From: Myxococcales bacterium
GTDB lineage: Bacteria > Myxococcota_A > Polyangia > Polyangiales > Polyangiaceae
Reading direction: 5' to 3'
Length of the DNA stretch: 64,000 bases
Assembly: GCA_016191785.1 (NCBI GenBank)
Contig: JACPVJ010000172.1
Coordinates: forward strand, 1 to 64,000
In this document: positions 53,606 to 62,243 of the stretch, piece after piece
Position numbering within the stretch: position 1 is the stretch's first letter
How the letters are laid out: the number at the start of each line of letters is the position of its first letter
Translations under genes and position numbers: made by a program
The notes under the pieces: generated by a model
Databases searched by the model: none
Told to the model about the DNA's origin: nothing
What the model saw: the letters and a program-made list of their open reading frames with translations, nothing else

Positions 53606-54972
53606 CGCTCCGCTCCCTCGTCGGGGTCGTCCGGCAAGCGGAGCGCCTCCAGATCCATGGGCCGCTGCTGGAGCAGCCGGTAGGCGCGCTGCCGGGAGAT
53701 CCCCAGCTCTGCGCACGCCTTCGACACGTTGCCGCGGTTCACCGTGAGCGCTGCGGCGAGGCGCTCGAGCAGGGCGCTGGCGCGCTTGCGTCGACGCTCC
53801 GACGGCTGCGGACGAATGGGCGCGACGCTCTCCGAGCCGGTCGCAGCCGAGATCGCGCTCGGCAGGTGCTCGAGCGACAGCCGGGGGGCGTCCCCGTGCA
53901 GCGCCAAGAGGCGGCGTGCGGTCTGCACGAGCTCGCGCACGTTGTAGGGCCATTCGTAGGTGCAGATGCGCTCGACCAGCTTCGGATCGAGCCCCGGCGC
54001 GCGACCTCCGGCGCCACCGGCCAGCGCGCGTTGGAAGATGACCGCAGCGTCGCTTCGTCGCCGGCGGAGCGGCGGCAGCTCCAGGGTGACCCCGTTCAGT
54101 CGCGCGTAGAGATCGCGGCGAAAGCGCCCTGCTCCGACCGCGTCGGCGAGGCTGCCCTGCGCGGCCACGACCAGGCGAACGTCGATGCGAGCGGCGCGGG
54201 TCTCACCGAGCGGCACCACCTCTCGCGCCTCGATGGCCCGCAGGAGCTTGGCCTGGATCGCCAGCGGCAGCTCGATGACCTCGTCCAGGAACAACGTGCC
54301 GCCGTGGGCGGCGCGGAAGTACCCGGAGCTGTCTCGCGCCGCCCCCGTGAAGGCGCCCCGGCGGTAGCCGAACAGCTCTGCCTCCGCCAGCGACTCCGGG
54401 AGCGCTGCGCAGTTGACGGCGACGTAGGCGCCCGTGCGCTGGCTCGCGGCGTGGATCAGGCCGGCGAAGCAGTCCTTCCCCGTGCCCGTCTCGCCCTCGA
54501 TGACCACGGAGATTTCACTGGCGGCGACCCGCAGCGCCTCCGAGACGGTGGCGCGGAGCCCCGGTCCGGCGACGAGTCCGGGCGCGATCTCTTTCGGGCA
54601 CTCGAGCGCGCCCGCTTCTCCCCCGGCCTCCACCACGCCGACCCACTCGCCGACGCGCAAGACCGCGCCGACTTCCAGCGGGGCTTCGTCCACCCGCCGG
54701 CCATCCACGAAGACGCCGTTGGTGCTCGCCCGGTCTCGGATCAGCCAGATCGGGCCTTCTTGCCGGAGCTCAGCGTGCGTGCGCGAGGTCTCCGTGCCCG
54801 GAAGGACCACCGAGCACTCGTCGCCGCGCCCCAGCGTGAGCGGGCTCTTGGCGAGCCGGGTGAGCTCGAGCGTCGGGAACACCCAGCAAATGCCCAGCGC
54901 GGGGCTCCGGGCCAAGCCGGCCGCCGCGGATCGCACCGGAACTGTGGTGTCCCTCGGCCCGAGCTTCTCCAT
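53602..54972 (-). CDS. Sigma54-dependent activator with N-terminal FHA domain
   Basis: 456 aa from ATG 54972. FHA domain: LGRGDECSVVL (47-57), SRTHAEL (63-69), STNGVFVDG (83-91). AAA+ domain: Walker A GETGTGKD (160-167), GAFTGA sigma54-contact loop (206-211), Walker B TLFLDE (226-231). C-terminal Fis-type helix-turn-helix (about 398-437, GNVSKACAELGISRQRAYRL). It replaces the receiver domain of NtrC with an FHA module, so input is expected from Ser/Thr phosphorylation. First gene of a coupled operon with the kinase. Confidence 0.9.
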
Positions 54973-55047
54973 GCCCCGACCGAAGGACGCTACCACTCGC
55001 GGCTTCTGCCGGCCAGCTCATCGTGACACCCCGGACAGTGCGGACAA

Positions 55048-57501
55048 TCACAGAATCAAGGGTGACGTTGCGGAAGCTCGGCGGGCGTCACGCTCCGCGA
55101 ACCACCAGACGCAGGTCGCCAGCAGCGCATAGAGGAGCGAAAATGGGAAATCCACGAGCGTGCGCATCGTGGTCCAGAAGCTCTCGCTGCACACCACCAG
55201 CATGGACAGGACCGCGGCGCTGCGGCAAAGCTCGAGGGCGACCAGCGCCCGCGCCACGCTCGCGCGCGCTTGCCGGTCGAGCTCGCCGAGCACCGCCCAC
55301 GACAGCATCAACCCAACCAGCACGTATTTCCAGGCCAGCGCCGCGGTCACGACCCAGAGTGGAACGTCACGGTCTCCGAAGCCGGCGACCGCGAAGTGCA
55401 TGTTTCCGAAGTCCAGGCTTCCGCCGAGCGCGACTCGCGAGAGGAACAACACCGAGAAGATGAACGCCGCCAGCACGAGCAGCGCGGTGTGGTTGCGGGT
55501 CCCGGAGTGCGCCAACGCTCGGCCCGAGGCCTGCGCGATGACGATCAGCGCCACGAGCGCGGGCAGCTCGAACGGCCGAGCGACCCAGGCATAGGCCGCG
55601 AACCCGAGCGCCAGTGGGAGCGAGCGCCGCCCGGTTCCGAGCGCGTAGAGCGCCGCGATGCCGGTCGCCAAGAGGAGCGTGCGCCCGACGCCGGGTGAAA
55701 CCCACGGCACGACGCCAAGGGAGGCGCTGCCCAGCGCGGTCGCCGACAGCACGTGTCCGCGAGCGCTCTGGTCGCGTTGCCACTCACCGAGCGCCCACGC
55801 GCAGAGCGCCGCCGTGCCCGCGGCGCCCGAAAGGAGGGCATCCTGGCGGAGCCACTCGGGGTAGACCCAGCCGCGTTCGGTCCCGATGCGGTAGAGCAGC
55901 ACGTAACACGCCAGCACGACGAGCGCGTGGGGTCGCGACAAGCGGAGGTCACCGGTCCACAACCACCGCCCGCGTGGCTCGAGCCACCCCGTCGAGACGA
56001 ACAGCGCGCTCGCCACGCCCACCGTCACGTAGGCGAGCGGCTGCGTGTTCGACGTGTACGACAGAACGAGCGCGCCCGGCAGGAGGAGCGCGGCTCCTCG
56101 AGGGAGCTGCTCGAAGCGTTGGCGCGCGAGCCGAGGCGCCACGAGCAGCACGGCGACCGGCGCAAGACAGGCGACGAACACCGCCAGGCGTAGGACGGTC
56201 GGCCATGCTCCGCTCAGCCGCTCGACCTCGCGGACGAGGAGCACCGACAGGGCGAGCAGGGCTGCCCCAGCGGGGACCCAGCGCACGGCGCGCCAGCCCA
56301 GCACGCACAGCATGGCGCCGAGGAGCACGACGAGCGCCGCGGCCAGCACGCCGAAGCCGAGCGGCGTGTTGAGCCCCCGCGCGCTCTCGAGCTCCGCGTC
56401 GACGGCGCGAAGGGCGCTCCTCGCGCCGGCGACCCGTGCGTCCGCCGTCGCCTCGACTGCGCAGCTGAGGTAAGCGCCCTCGCGCGTGCGGGCGCGGACC
56501 TCGCCGGGGAGGCCGCGCGCGAGCCCAACGGCTCGCCGACCCTCTCGGCACGCGAGCTCGGCCGTGCCAGCGCCGTCGAGCGCGAGGCACTCGACGATCG
56601 GGTGTCCGACGCCGTGGGCGGGGCCGGCTACGCCCAGCAGGACCGCGAGCGTGGCGCCGAGCTCGACCTGATCGACGGGACGGCCAAGCTTCACCCCGGG
56701 GAGGATCCCGCGACCGGAGAGCCAAATCGGCCCGCGGCGCTGCTCCGGCGTGTCCAGACCATGCGTGCCGCTGTCCCCCGCGCCATGGTCGCTGGCGACC
56801 ACGACGGTCCAGCTCTCGTCCAGCGTCGCGATCACCTGGAAGACCTCTCGGTCGAGCTTCGACATGTGCTGGCGATACGCCGCGGAACGCACGCCATGGA
56901 CGTGCATCTGAAAGTCGGGCGTCGTGAAGTGCGCGACGACCACGTCCGGACGGCGGTGCAGCGCGCGTGACAGCCCGGACAGCGTGTCCGCGGAGAAATC
57001 GACGTCCATGGCCACACCCTTCGGGTTCAGATGCCGCTCCGCGAACCAACGGCCGTACATCTCTGCCCAGCTCCCGTCGCCCACCAGCACCAGCTTCCTG
57101 CCCGCACGCTCCGCATTCTCCAGCCACGAGTTGAACGGGGGTGGTCTCGACGACAGGTTGGTCAGCACCTGTTCGAGGTGTCCGCGCTGTCCGGTGCCGA
57201 ACGCGAGCACGGCGGCGCTCGTCACCGAGAACCTGCCGGCCCACAGCTCACCGCTGGTGCCGCCCCGCATCCGTCGGGAAAACTCGGGCATGATCGCGGG
57301 GTCGGTCGCGATGTCGTGGCGCAGACCGTCGAACACCACGAGCAGCAGGTGTCCGCCGAGCGGTGGACCTGCGCCCACGCCCTCGTCGACGACCGGCTCG
57401 CGCGCCGGCGGCAGCACCACCTGGAGGAACGCGGAAAAACAGCCATGGGCCAAGCCCACGAGCGCCAAGATGACCGCCATCGCGCGCACGGAAGTCGCCA
57501 T
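55048..57501 (-). CDS. GPI ethanolamine-phosphate transferase-like membrane enzyme
   Basis: 817 aa. An N-terminal helix (5-30) precedes an alkaline-phosphatase-fold domain: LLVVFDGLRHDIA (Asp58), FSVTSAAVLAFGTG (Thr94 as nucleophile), TTPDFQMHVHG (about 193-203) and SDHGAGDSGTHG (Asp238, His239, His247). The last is nearly the DHGM-x-x-x-G-S/T-H-G signature of PIG-G/PIG-O/PIG-N. About 12 helices fill residues 385-800. This matches the architecture of eukaryotic GPI-anchor ethanolamine-phosphate transferases. A bacterial lipid or glycan phosphotransferase is proposed; activity is not proven. Confidence 0.78.
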   Translation of the reverse strand: MATSVRAMAVILALVGLAHGCFSAFLQVVLPPAREPVVDEGVGAGPPLGGHLLLVVFDGLRHDIATDPAIMPEFSRRMRGGTSGELWAGRFSVTSAAVLAFGTGQRGHLEQVLTNLSSRPPPFNSWLENAERAGRKLVLVGDGSWAEMYGRWFAERHLNPKGVAMDVDFSADTLSGLSRALHRRPDVVVAHFTTPDFQMHVHGVRSAAYRQHMSKLDREVFQVIATLDESWTVVVASDHGAGDSGTHGLDTPEQRRGPIWLSGRGILPGVKLGRPVDQVELGATLAVLLGVAGPAHGVGHPIVECLALDGAGTAELACREGRRAVGLARGLPGEVRARTREGAYLSCAVEATADARVAGARSALRAVDAELESARGLNTPLGFGVLAAALVVLLGAMLCVLGWRAVRWVPAGAALLALSVLLVREVERLSGAWPTVLRLAVFVACLAPVAVLLVAPRLARQRFEQLPRGAALLLPGALVLSYTSNTQPLAYVTVGVASALFVSTGWLEPRGRWLWTGDLRLSRPHALVVLACYVLLYRIGTERGWVYPEWLRQDALLSGAAGTAALCAWALGEWQRDQSARGHVLSATALGSASLGVVPWVSPGVGRTLLLATGIAALYALGTGRRSLPLALGFAAYAWVARPFELPALVALIVIAQASGRALAHSGTRNHTALLVLAAFIFSVLFLSRVALGGSLDFGNMHFAVAGFGDRDVPLWVVTAALAWKYVLVGLMLSWAVLGELDRQARASVARALVALELCRSAAVLSMLVVCSESFWTTMRTLVDFPFSLLYALLATCVWWFAERDARRASATSPLIL

Positions 57502-57580
57502 GGGGGTGCAGAGCTACGCACGGAGGATGCCAACGCTCTCCGGCACCCGTTTTGCAATGGTGGCGAGCGGGAGGACCAGC

Positions 57581-57859
57581 ATGAACGCGGCCTGCTCTTG
57601 CCTTGCATTCCATTTCGGGGGCGACGAGTTCCTACTCGTCAGCGTCCAGTCGCCCGCTCGCGCGCTGTCCACGCTCACCGGCGCCGAGCGAGACGTCGTG
57701 TGCGGAGTGCTCGACCAGGAAACGAATCGGGAGATCGCCGCTCGACGCGGCTCGTCGACGCGAACTGTGGCCAACCAGCTCGCGGCCGTCTTCCGCAAGC
57801 TGGGAGTCGGCTCACGCGCCGAGCTCATCAACGCAGTCGCCGGTGGAGGGCATGGATGA
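57581..57859 (+). CDS. Small LuxR-type HTH protein (first of pair)
   Basis: 92 aa from ATG 57581, with a GGGAGG site six bases upstream; an ATG at 57557 is in frame but lacks this spacing. Residues 30-85 are a GerE-type HTH: LTGAERDVVCGVLDQETNRE and SSTRTVANQLAAVFRKLGVG. No sensor domain. Its stop overlaps the next gene by 4 bp (ATGA), the same arrangement as the pair at 36.5-37.8 kb. Confidence 0.75.
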   Translation: MNAACSCLAFHFGGDEFLLVSVQSPARALSTLTGAERDVVCGVLDQETNREIAARRGSSTRTVANQLAAVFRKLGVGSRAELINAVAGGGHG

Positions 57860-58287
57860 CCTGCAACGTGAGTTTGCGCGAGGTCGCTCTGGGCCTGGTG
57901 CCCACGCTCGCCGACGAGGGCCGGTTCGACGTTGCTGAAGCCCTGATCCGAGGTGAGCTCAGTGTCGTCGAGCAGATCGTCCACGATGGACGTCGTTACT
58001 TCTTGGCGAGGCGCGGCGTGCCGCGGTTCTCGTGCCGCCAACGACGCATCTTGGTCGAGCGCGCTCGCGGCAAGTCCGTCAAGGTCATCGCCATCGAGCT
58101 CGGCGTCAGCGCTGCGACGGTGTCACGCGACGCTCATCGCGCCCTGACCCTGCTCGGGCTCGAGTGCTGGGCCGACGTCGTTCGGTTGCTCGGGGTCGAA
58201 GCCGCAGCATGCCCGACCGCGTCGGCGCCAGGGCGCCGGACGGCGACGGTGATTCAGGGGCTCTCCCCGCCACCGCTCGGCGGGTAG
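57856..58287 (+). CDS. LuxR-type HTH protein (second of pair)
   Basis: 143 aa, ATG overlapping the first gene. HTH: CRQRRILVERARGKSVKVIA with GVSAATVSRDAHRALTLLGL (about 60-100). Two LuxR-like HTH proteins made from one coupled transcript could form a heterodimer. The C-terminus runs over an LDL-receptor-like relic on the other strand. Confidence 0.7.
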   Translation: MTCNVSLREVALGLVPTLADEGRFDVAEALIRGELSVVEQIVHDGRRYFLARRGVPRFSCRQRRILVERARGKSVKVIAIELGVSAATVSRDAHRALTLLGLECWADVVRLLGVEAAACPTASAPGRRTATVIQGLSPPPLGG

Positions 58288-58387
58288 CCCATGGGCGCGC
58301 AGTCACGCTCGAGCACCGAACCGAACGACGCGGAGCAGATCGCTGCGTCCGACCCGTCGGAGCAGTCGTCGCTGCCGTCGCAAGCCG
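58254..58387 (-). pseudogene. Relic of an LDL-receptor-class-A-like repeat
   Basis: The reading CDGSDDCSDGSDAAIC reproduces the calcium-binding half of an LDLa module and is followed by a short tail and a stop. The upstream half of the module and any signal peptide are absent; upstream the frame is Arg-rich. Probably the 3' end of an exported-protein gene. Confidence 0.45.
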
Positions 58388-58456
58388 AACGCGCCGGCCT
58401 TCGTCGTGCCACGACCCCCGTGACTCGAGGGCAGGCCACGCGTACCCTGAGCCTCG

Positions 58457-59605
58457 GTGGATCCTGGCAATTCATTCCCGCTGCGTGCCATCGTCGTGAA
58501 CCTCATCGTCGGTTCCCGGCTCGTCGTGGCGTGCGGCGCACCCTCGCCGCCAGCCTCAGCGGCCCCCGATCCGCAGCCCGCGCCCGGGCCGGCGCCCCTC
58601 GACGCCGCCCTCGAGCCAGCCGCCACCGCGGACTCCGGCGCGACCGCGGCGCCCCTGCCGGCGATCGTGCCTCTCGCCGCTGCGCTCCTCAGCGACGGCT
58701 TCGAGCAGCGCCACCCCGAACGCGCGCTGCCCCGCGCTGCACGGGCGGACGCGCCGCCGCGCGTGGTGGTGGCCAAGGAGCCTGGCCGGGCGCGCTACGT
58801 CTTCGACGATCCCAGCATGCGCCTGCTGGTCTGGGCGGACGACGCCGCGCTCTTCGAGACTCCCCTTGCCGTGACGGCCCTCACGCGCCACCCCGCCAAG
58901 CCCGGCGCCAAGGAGCGGGTCCTCGTGGGCCCTGGGGCCTACGTCGAGCGGAAGTCCGAGAAGGCCGGCTTCGCGCTGATCACCGCCCGCGATCACACCT
59001 TCGGGGTGGAAGGCTACGTCCCGGCGGCAGCGCTCGGGCACGTCTACCTACCGACCTCGATCCCGGAGGTCCCCGGCTCCGACCAGTGGGTGCTGTCCCG
59101 CACGGTTACCATCCTCGACAAGCCCGGCGGCGCCGCCCTCGGGAAGCTGCTCGACGCCTCGGGCCCGCAGGTGCGAGTCACCGCGCTCGCGCAGGGGGCA
59201 GCTTGGTTCGTCGAGATCGTCTACCAGTCCCCGACCCTCTCCGTGCGCGGCTTCGTGCCGAAGTCGGCGCTGTCGCCGCCCCAGTCGGGTAGCTGGGGGC
59301 GCGGCTACGCCTCCCTGGGCCGCAACGATCCCCCGATGGAGACCCTGACCTTCCCGGCCGGCGCGTGCTTGTACTCCGAGCCCTGGGGCGAGGTCGTTGG
59401 CGTCCTGCGCCGGCCTCGCACGGCCAGCGTCCACGTCGAAGAGGGCGCGCGGGCAGCGTGGCGCAAGCTCGAGCCGAGTCACGTCGGCGCGAGCGTCTGG
59501 CTGCCCCGGGAAGGCTCGAGCGCGACGCCGCCGCCGAACGGGGCACCGGCCGAACCGCTCTCGCTGGCCGACGGGTTCAGGTGCGCGGCGCCGCCGCGGC
59601 GCTGA
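58457..59605 (+). CDS. Probable lipoprotein with SH3-like repeats
   Basis: 382 aa from GTG 58457, ending its signal at LVVAC (Cys26); a GTG at 58496 would give a weaker signal. An Ala/Pro linker is followed by a beta-rich region (GRARYVFDDPSMRLLVWADD, VGPGAYVERKSEKAGFALIT, WVLSRTVTILDKPGGAALGK), in part like SH3-type domains seen beside L,D-transpeptidases. The bases around the start belong to an element shared with 26632-26664. Confidence 0.65.
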   Translation: MDPGNSFPLRAIVVNLIVGSRLVVACGAPSPPASAAPDPQPAPGPAPLDAALEPAATADSGATAAPLPAIVPLAAALLSDGFEQRHPERALPRAARADAPPRVVVAKEPGRARYVFDDPSMRLLVWADDAALFETPLAVTALTRHPAKPGAKERVLVGPGAYVERKSEKAGFALITARDHTFGVEGYVPAAALGHVYLPTSIPEVPGSDQWVLSRTVTILDKPGGAALGKLLDASGPQVRVTALAQGAAWFVEIVYQSPTLSVRGFVPKSALSPPQSGSWGRGYASLGRNDPPMETLTFPAGACLYSEPWGEVVGVLRRPRTASVHVEEGARAAWRKLEPSHVGASVWLPREGSSATPPPNGAPAEPLSLADGFRCAAPPRR

Positions 59606-59729
59606 GCCTCGACTTCAGTGCGCCCTCTCGAGGCCGGCAACTGAAACCCGCGTCGGCCACGACGGCCTTCCGCCGCGGGCGTATTTGCTGCTGACACGAT
59701 GCGGCGCGTGTGCGATCACCGTCGGCGCC

Positions 59730-60047
59730 ATGGCAGTGGGTGAGGTCGACTGGGAAGAGTTCGCAGCGCACCTGCGCGCTCAAGGCGAAGAGCACGTCCT
59801 CGACGAGTATCCCGAATACGCCGAATACCTGCGCAGCAAGCGCGCGGCGGAAGACCCCGCCAGCGACGTGCCGCCGCCGTCCGAGCCCGCCGCCGAAGAC
59901 CCCGTCGAGCGTGTCGTCGAGCGTGTCGTCGAGCGTGTCGTCGAGCGCGTCGTCGAAGTGCTCGTGATCCGTTGCAGGTTCTGCCAGGCGCTCACGCCAG
60001 TCGAGCGGGAGACCTGCAAGAGCTGCGGAGCCGGCGAGTTCACCTGA
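59730..60047 (+). CDS. Small zinc-ribbon protein with VERV repeat
   Basis: 105 aa. An acidic N-terminal part (VDWEEFAAHLRAQGEEHVLD, YPEYAEYLRSKR) and linker are followed by four VERV units encoded by a 12-bp tandem repeat, then a C-terminal zinc ribbon CRFCQAL...CKSCGAGEF with four cysteines. Probably a cytoplasmic protein-protein adaptor; repeat number could change the length of the helix between the two ends. Confidence 0.68.
   Translation: MAVGEVDWEEFAAHLRAQGEEHVLDEYPEYAEYLRSKRAAEDPASDVPPPSEPAAEDPVERVVERVVERVVERVVEVLVIRCRFCQALTPVERETCKSCGAGEFT
59904..59951 (+). repeat. Four 12-bp tandem units (GTCGAGCGTGTC)
   Basis: Four head-to-tail units, the last with one change (GCGCGTC), encode VERVVERVVERVVERV in the zinc-ribbon gene. 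Units are in frame, so gain or loss would alter only helix length. Confidence 0.85.
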
Positions 60048-60304
60048 TGCGCGTCGTGCTGCGTGCGCGAGCGCCGACGGCCTGAAGGGCGCTTGCCGCG
60101 TCGTCCAGGCCACCCCGCCCGGCGGACGTTGGGGGCGAAGCAACTCCTCGACGACGCCCCGCTCTTCTGCCGGTCTCGCAGCGAGCCGTTTTCCGCAAGC
60201 TGGGGAGCGAGGTCGACGCCGTGACGCTCGCGACCGGGGGGCATCCGAACGAGCTCACCCCCTGCGCAGAACGGCGGCGACCTCCCGGCGCGGGCTGCCC
60301 CAGA

Positions 60305-61039
60305 TCAGTGATGGAGGGCCGTGAGCATGAGCGCGGCGCCCCATCCGCGGCTCCGCACCCCGAACGGGCCCTCGCTGGTCGCGAAGGTCAAGAGGCGAGC
60401 GTAGCCTCCGAGCGACCAGTTCGACGACACGAACGCGTCGTAGCCCGCGAACACCGCCAGGCCCCAGCCGTTCCCCATTGGCTCCGCGATGCACTCCTCT
60501 TTCGGAGGGCAGACCTCGGCGAGCCAGCCCGTGTTGACGTTGGGCGACTCCGCGGGAGCAGAGTCGTCATCGACGACTTGGTACTGGACGTGGCCGACGG
60601 CCCCGTCGAGGTGGAACCCCGCTTCTGGATCGATGAACCAGTCCGCAAACGCGCCCATGAGGAGGGTCGTAGCCGCTCCATTCAGCTCGTAGCGCTTCCC
60701 GTTGACCTCCAGGGTTGGACGGTGACCGCCGTTCCCCATGAAGCCGGCTCCCAAGACGAGCCAGTGGGCAGGGGTACCACCGAGAAGCAGGTCGAAGGCC
60801 ATTCCGCTGTCTTCGACTTGGACCTCAGGCACCTCGAAGCCGTTGCCATACGTGGCACCGGACGTCGAGGCAGCGCTCGTTCCGTATCCGAGCCCAAAGC
60901 GCAGGTAGAAGCCATCGTGCAGGTGGTCCCCCGCGTCGGAGGTCGCCGCCGGCGCGGCAGCTGCGCCGGCGGGTCGCGCGGTGAGCGCGAAAGACGACAC
61001 CGCGAGTACCCCTACCGCCCGCAGGAAGCGTCCCGCCAT
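60305..61039 (-). CDS. Outer-membrane beta-barrel-type protein
   Basis: 244 aa from ATG 61039 (GTG 61048 also open). Signal peptide MAGRFLRAVGVLAVSSFALT cut near ARPAGA. The body has strands of an eight-to-ten-stranded barrel (HDGFYLRFGLGYGTSAAS, MAFDLLLGGTPAHWLVLGAG, GWGLAVFAGYDAFV) and ends GWGAALMLTALHH. One cysteine pair (CPPKEEC). Outer-membrane location is inferred. The 257 bp between this gene and the zinc-ribbon gene contain no supported feature. Confidence 0.72.
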   Translation of the reverse strand: MAGRFLRAVGVLAVSSFALTARPAGAAAAPAATSDAGDHLHDGFYLRFGLGYGTSAASTSGATYGNGFEVPEVQVEDSGMAFDLLLGGTPAHWLVLGAGFMGNGGHRPTLEVNGKRYELNGAATTLLMGAFADWFIDPEAGFHLDGAVGHVQYQVVDDDSAPAESPNVNTGWLAEVCPPKEECIAEPMGNGWGLAVFAGYDAFVSSNWSLGGYARLLTFATSEGPFGVRSRGWGAALMLTALHH

Positions 61040-61220
61040 GCACCCCACGATGCCTTCGCCGCGCGCGCCCAGCCATGGTCATTCGTTGCGGTGCGTGCAC
61101 CCGCGTCGAGCGGCGCGAGGGCAGGCGCCGATCAGAACGCCACGGGCACGTAGACCTGGATCTGGCTTGTGCTCCGTCGTCGCTGCGCGAGCACGAGCGA
61201 CGGGTCTCGCGGGCACCCCT

Positions 61221-61892
61221 TCAGCGCTCCCAGAAGGGACGCCACTCCTTGTCGCGCCGCTGGACCTCCGTCACGCGGCGGCCCTGGACGAACACATCGA
61301 GCTCGTCGCCAAGCGTCCGTAGCCTCCCTCCGAGCTGCGCGATGCCGCGCGCATTCGTTCGACCTGCCAGATCTCCTTGCTCACCGCGGACGACGACGTC
61401 GACATGGGGAAACGGCTTGCGCAAACAGTGAACGCTGCCCGCGTAGACCTCCTTCTGCTCGGGCGGCAGCGGTGTTTCCTTGGTGCCGCTGTGCGCTACG
61501 ACGAGGGCAGCGACTCCGACCCCGACTCCCACCAGCAAGAGCCCGGCTCCCTCCGGGGTCCCTCCCTGTTGGTTGGACGCCGCGCCCACGCCCACGCCGA
61601 CGAGGGTCACCGGGCCGATGAATGCAAAGCCCGTGGGCCGTACCTCCCGCACCTCCACGCCGCGCTCCTCGACGTTCTCCCATCGTTCGCAAGTTCGGGC
61701 CACGAACACCTCGGCGCGGGCTCTTCCGCCCACCTCGTCGAGCGCTGCGATCACGAATTGTCGCCCCTTCAGCTCGGCTCGTTGCGCGACCGTCACGGTC
61801 GTCGTGCGAGTGGACCGCGTCTCGGCCCAACAGCCCTCCAGGGAAACCGCCAAGGTCAGCAGTAAGAGCAGCCGACGAGGCTCACGGTGCAT
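61221..61892 (-). CDS. Lipoprotein with membrane-like segments
   Basis: 223 aa. Signal MHREPRRLLLLLTLAVSLEG with Cys21 in EGCW. Two glycine/valine-rich hydrophobic segments (about 95-107 and 118-132, e.g. GPVTLVGVGVGA, GLLLVGVGVGVAALVV) lie within a domain of unknown type. The C-terminal 70 aa (VVVRGEQGDLAGRTNARGIA, VFVQGRRVTEVQRR) may be a beta sandwich. Function not recognised. Confidence 0.68.
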   Translation of the reverse strand: MHREPRRLLLLLTLAVSLEGCWAETRSTRTTTVTVAQRAELKGRQFVIAALDEVGGRARAEVFVARTCERWENVEERGVEVREVRPTGFAFIGPVTLVGVGVGAASNQQGGTPEGAGLLLVGVGVGVAALVVAHSGTKETPLPPEQKEVYAGSVHCLRKPFPHVDVVVRGEQGDLAGRTNARGIAQLGGRLRTLGDELDVFVQGRRVTEVQRRDKEWRPFWER

Positions 61893-62243
61893 GCCCCGAG
61901 GATGACGCGAAGCAGAGCACCCCTTCCATGGTCAGTCCTTTCAGTCGTCGAACTCGGGCTTCGGCGAAGGGTGACTGGGGGCGGACGCGCGAAGACCCCT
62001 TGCAGCGCGGGGCAAGCTCGCGCTGTCGCTCGAAGCGGACTCGGGGTCCGGCGCCGCCGCTCGCGCCCCCGCTGCCGCTCGTTCCGCCAGCTCGCACCGC
62101 ACGCGATCGTCAACTCGCCGGCGGCGCGCGTGGTCGCATCGCTTGCGGATGGCTGCCGGCCTGGCGCCAGACTTGCGCGCCTTGCGTGCGAGAACGGCGC
62201 GCGTCTCGGCGTGGCACGGCCCGTGCTCGCCATTGGCACAATC
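61893..62243. other. Gap without a supported gene
   Basis: 351 bp between divergent lipoprotein-type genes. Frames crossing it are Arg/Ala-rich shadows. A minus-strand stretch reading GGTSGSGGASGGAG (about 62058-62090) could be a scrap of a lipoprotein linker but has no signal or stop context. It should carry the promoters of both neighbours. Confidence 0.4.

Noticed and set aside
60160-60260. Possible HTH tail (AVFRKLGSEVDAV) upstream of the barrel gene
   Set aside because: Only about seven residues resemble a LuxR end and the rest does not fit; too short to support.
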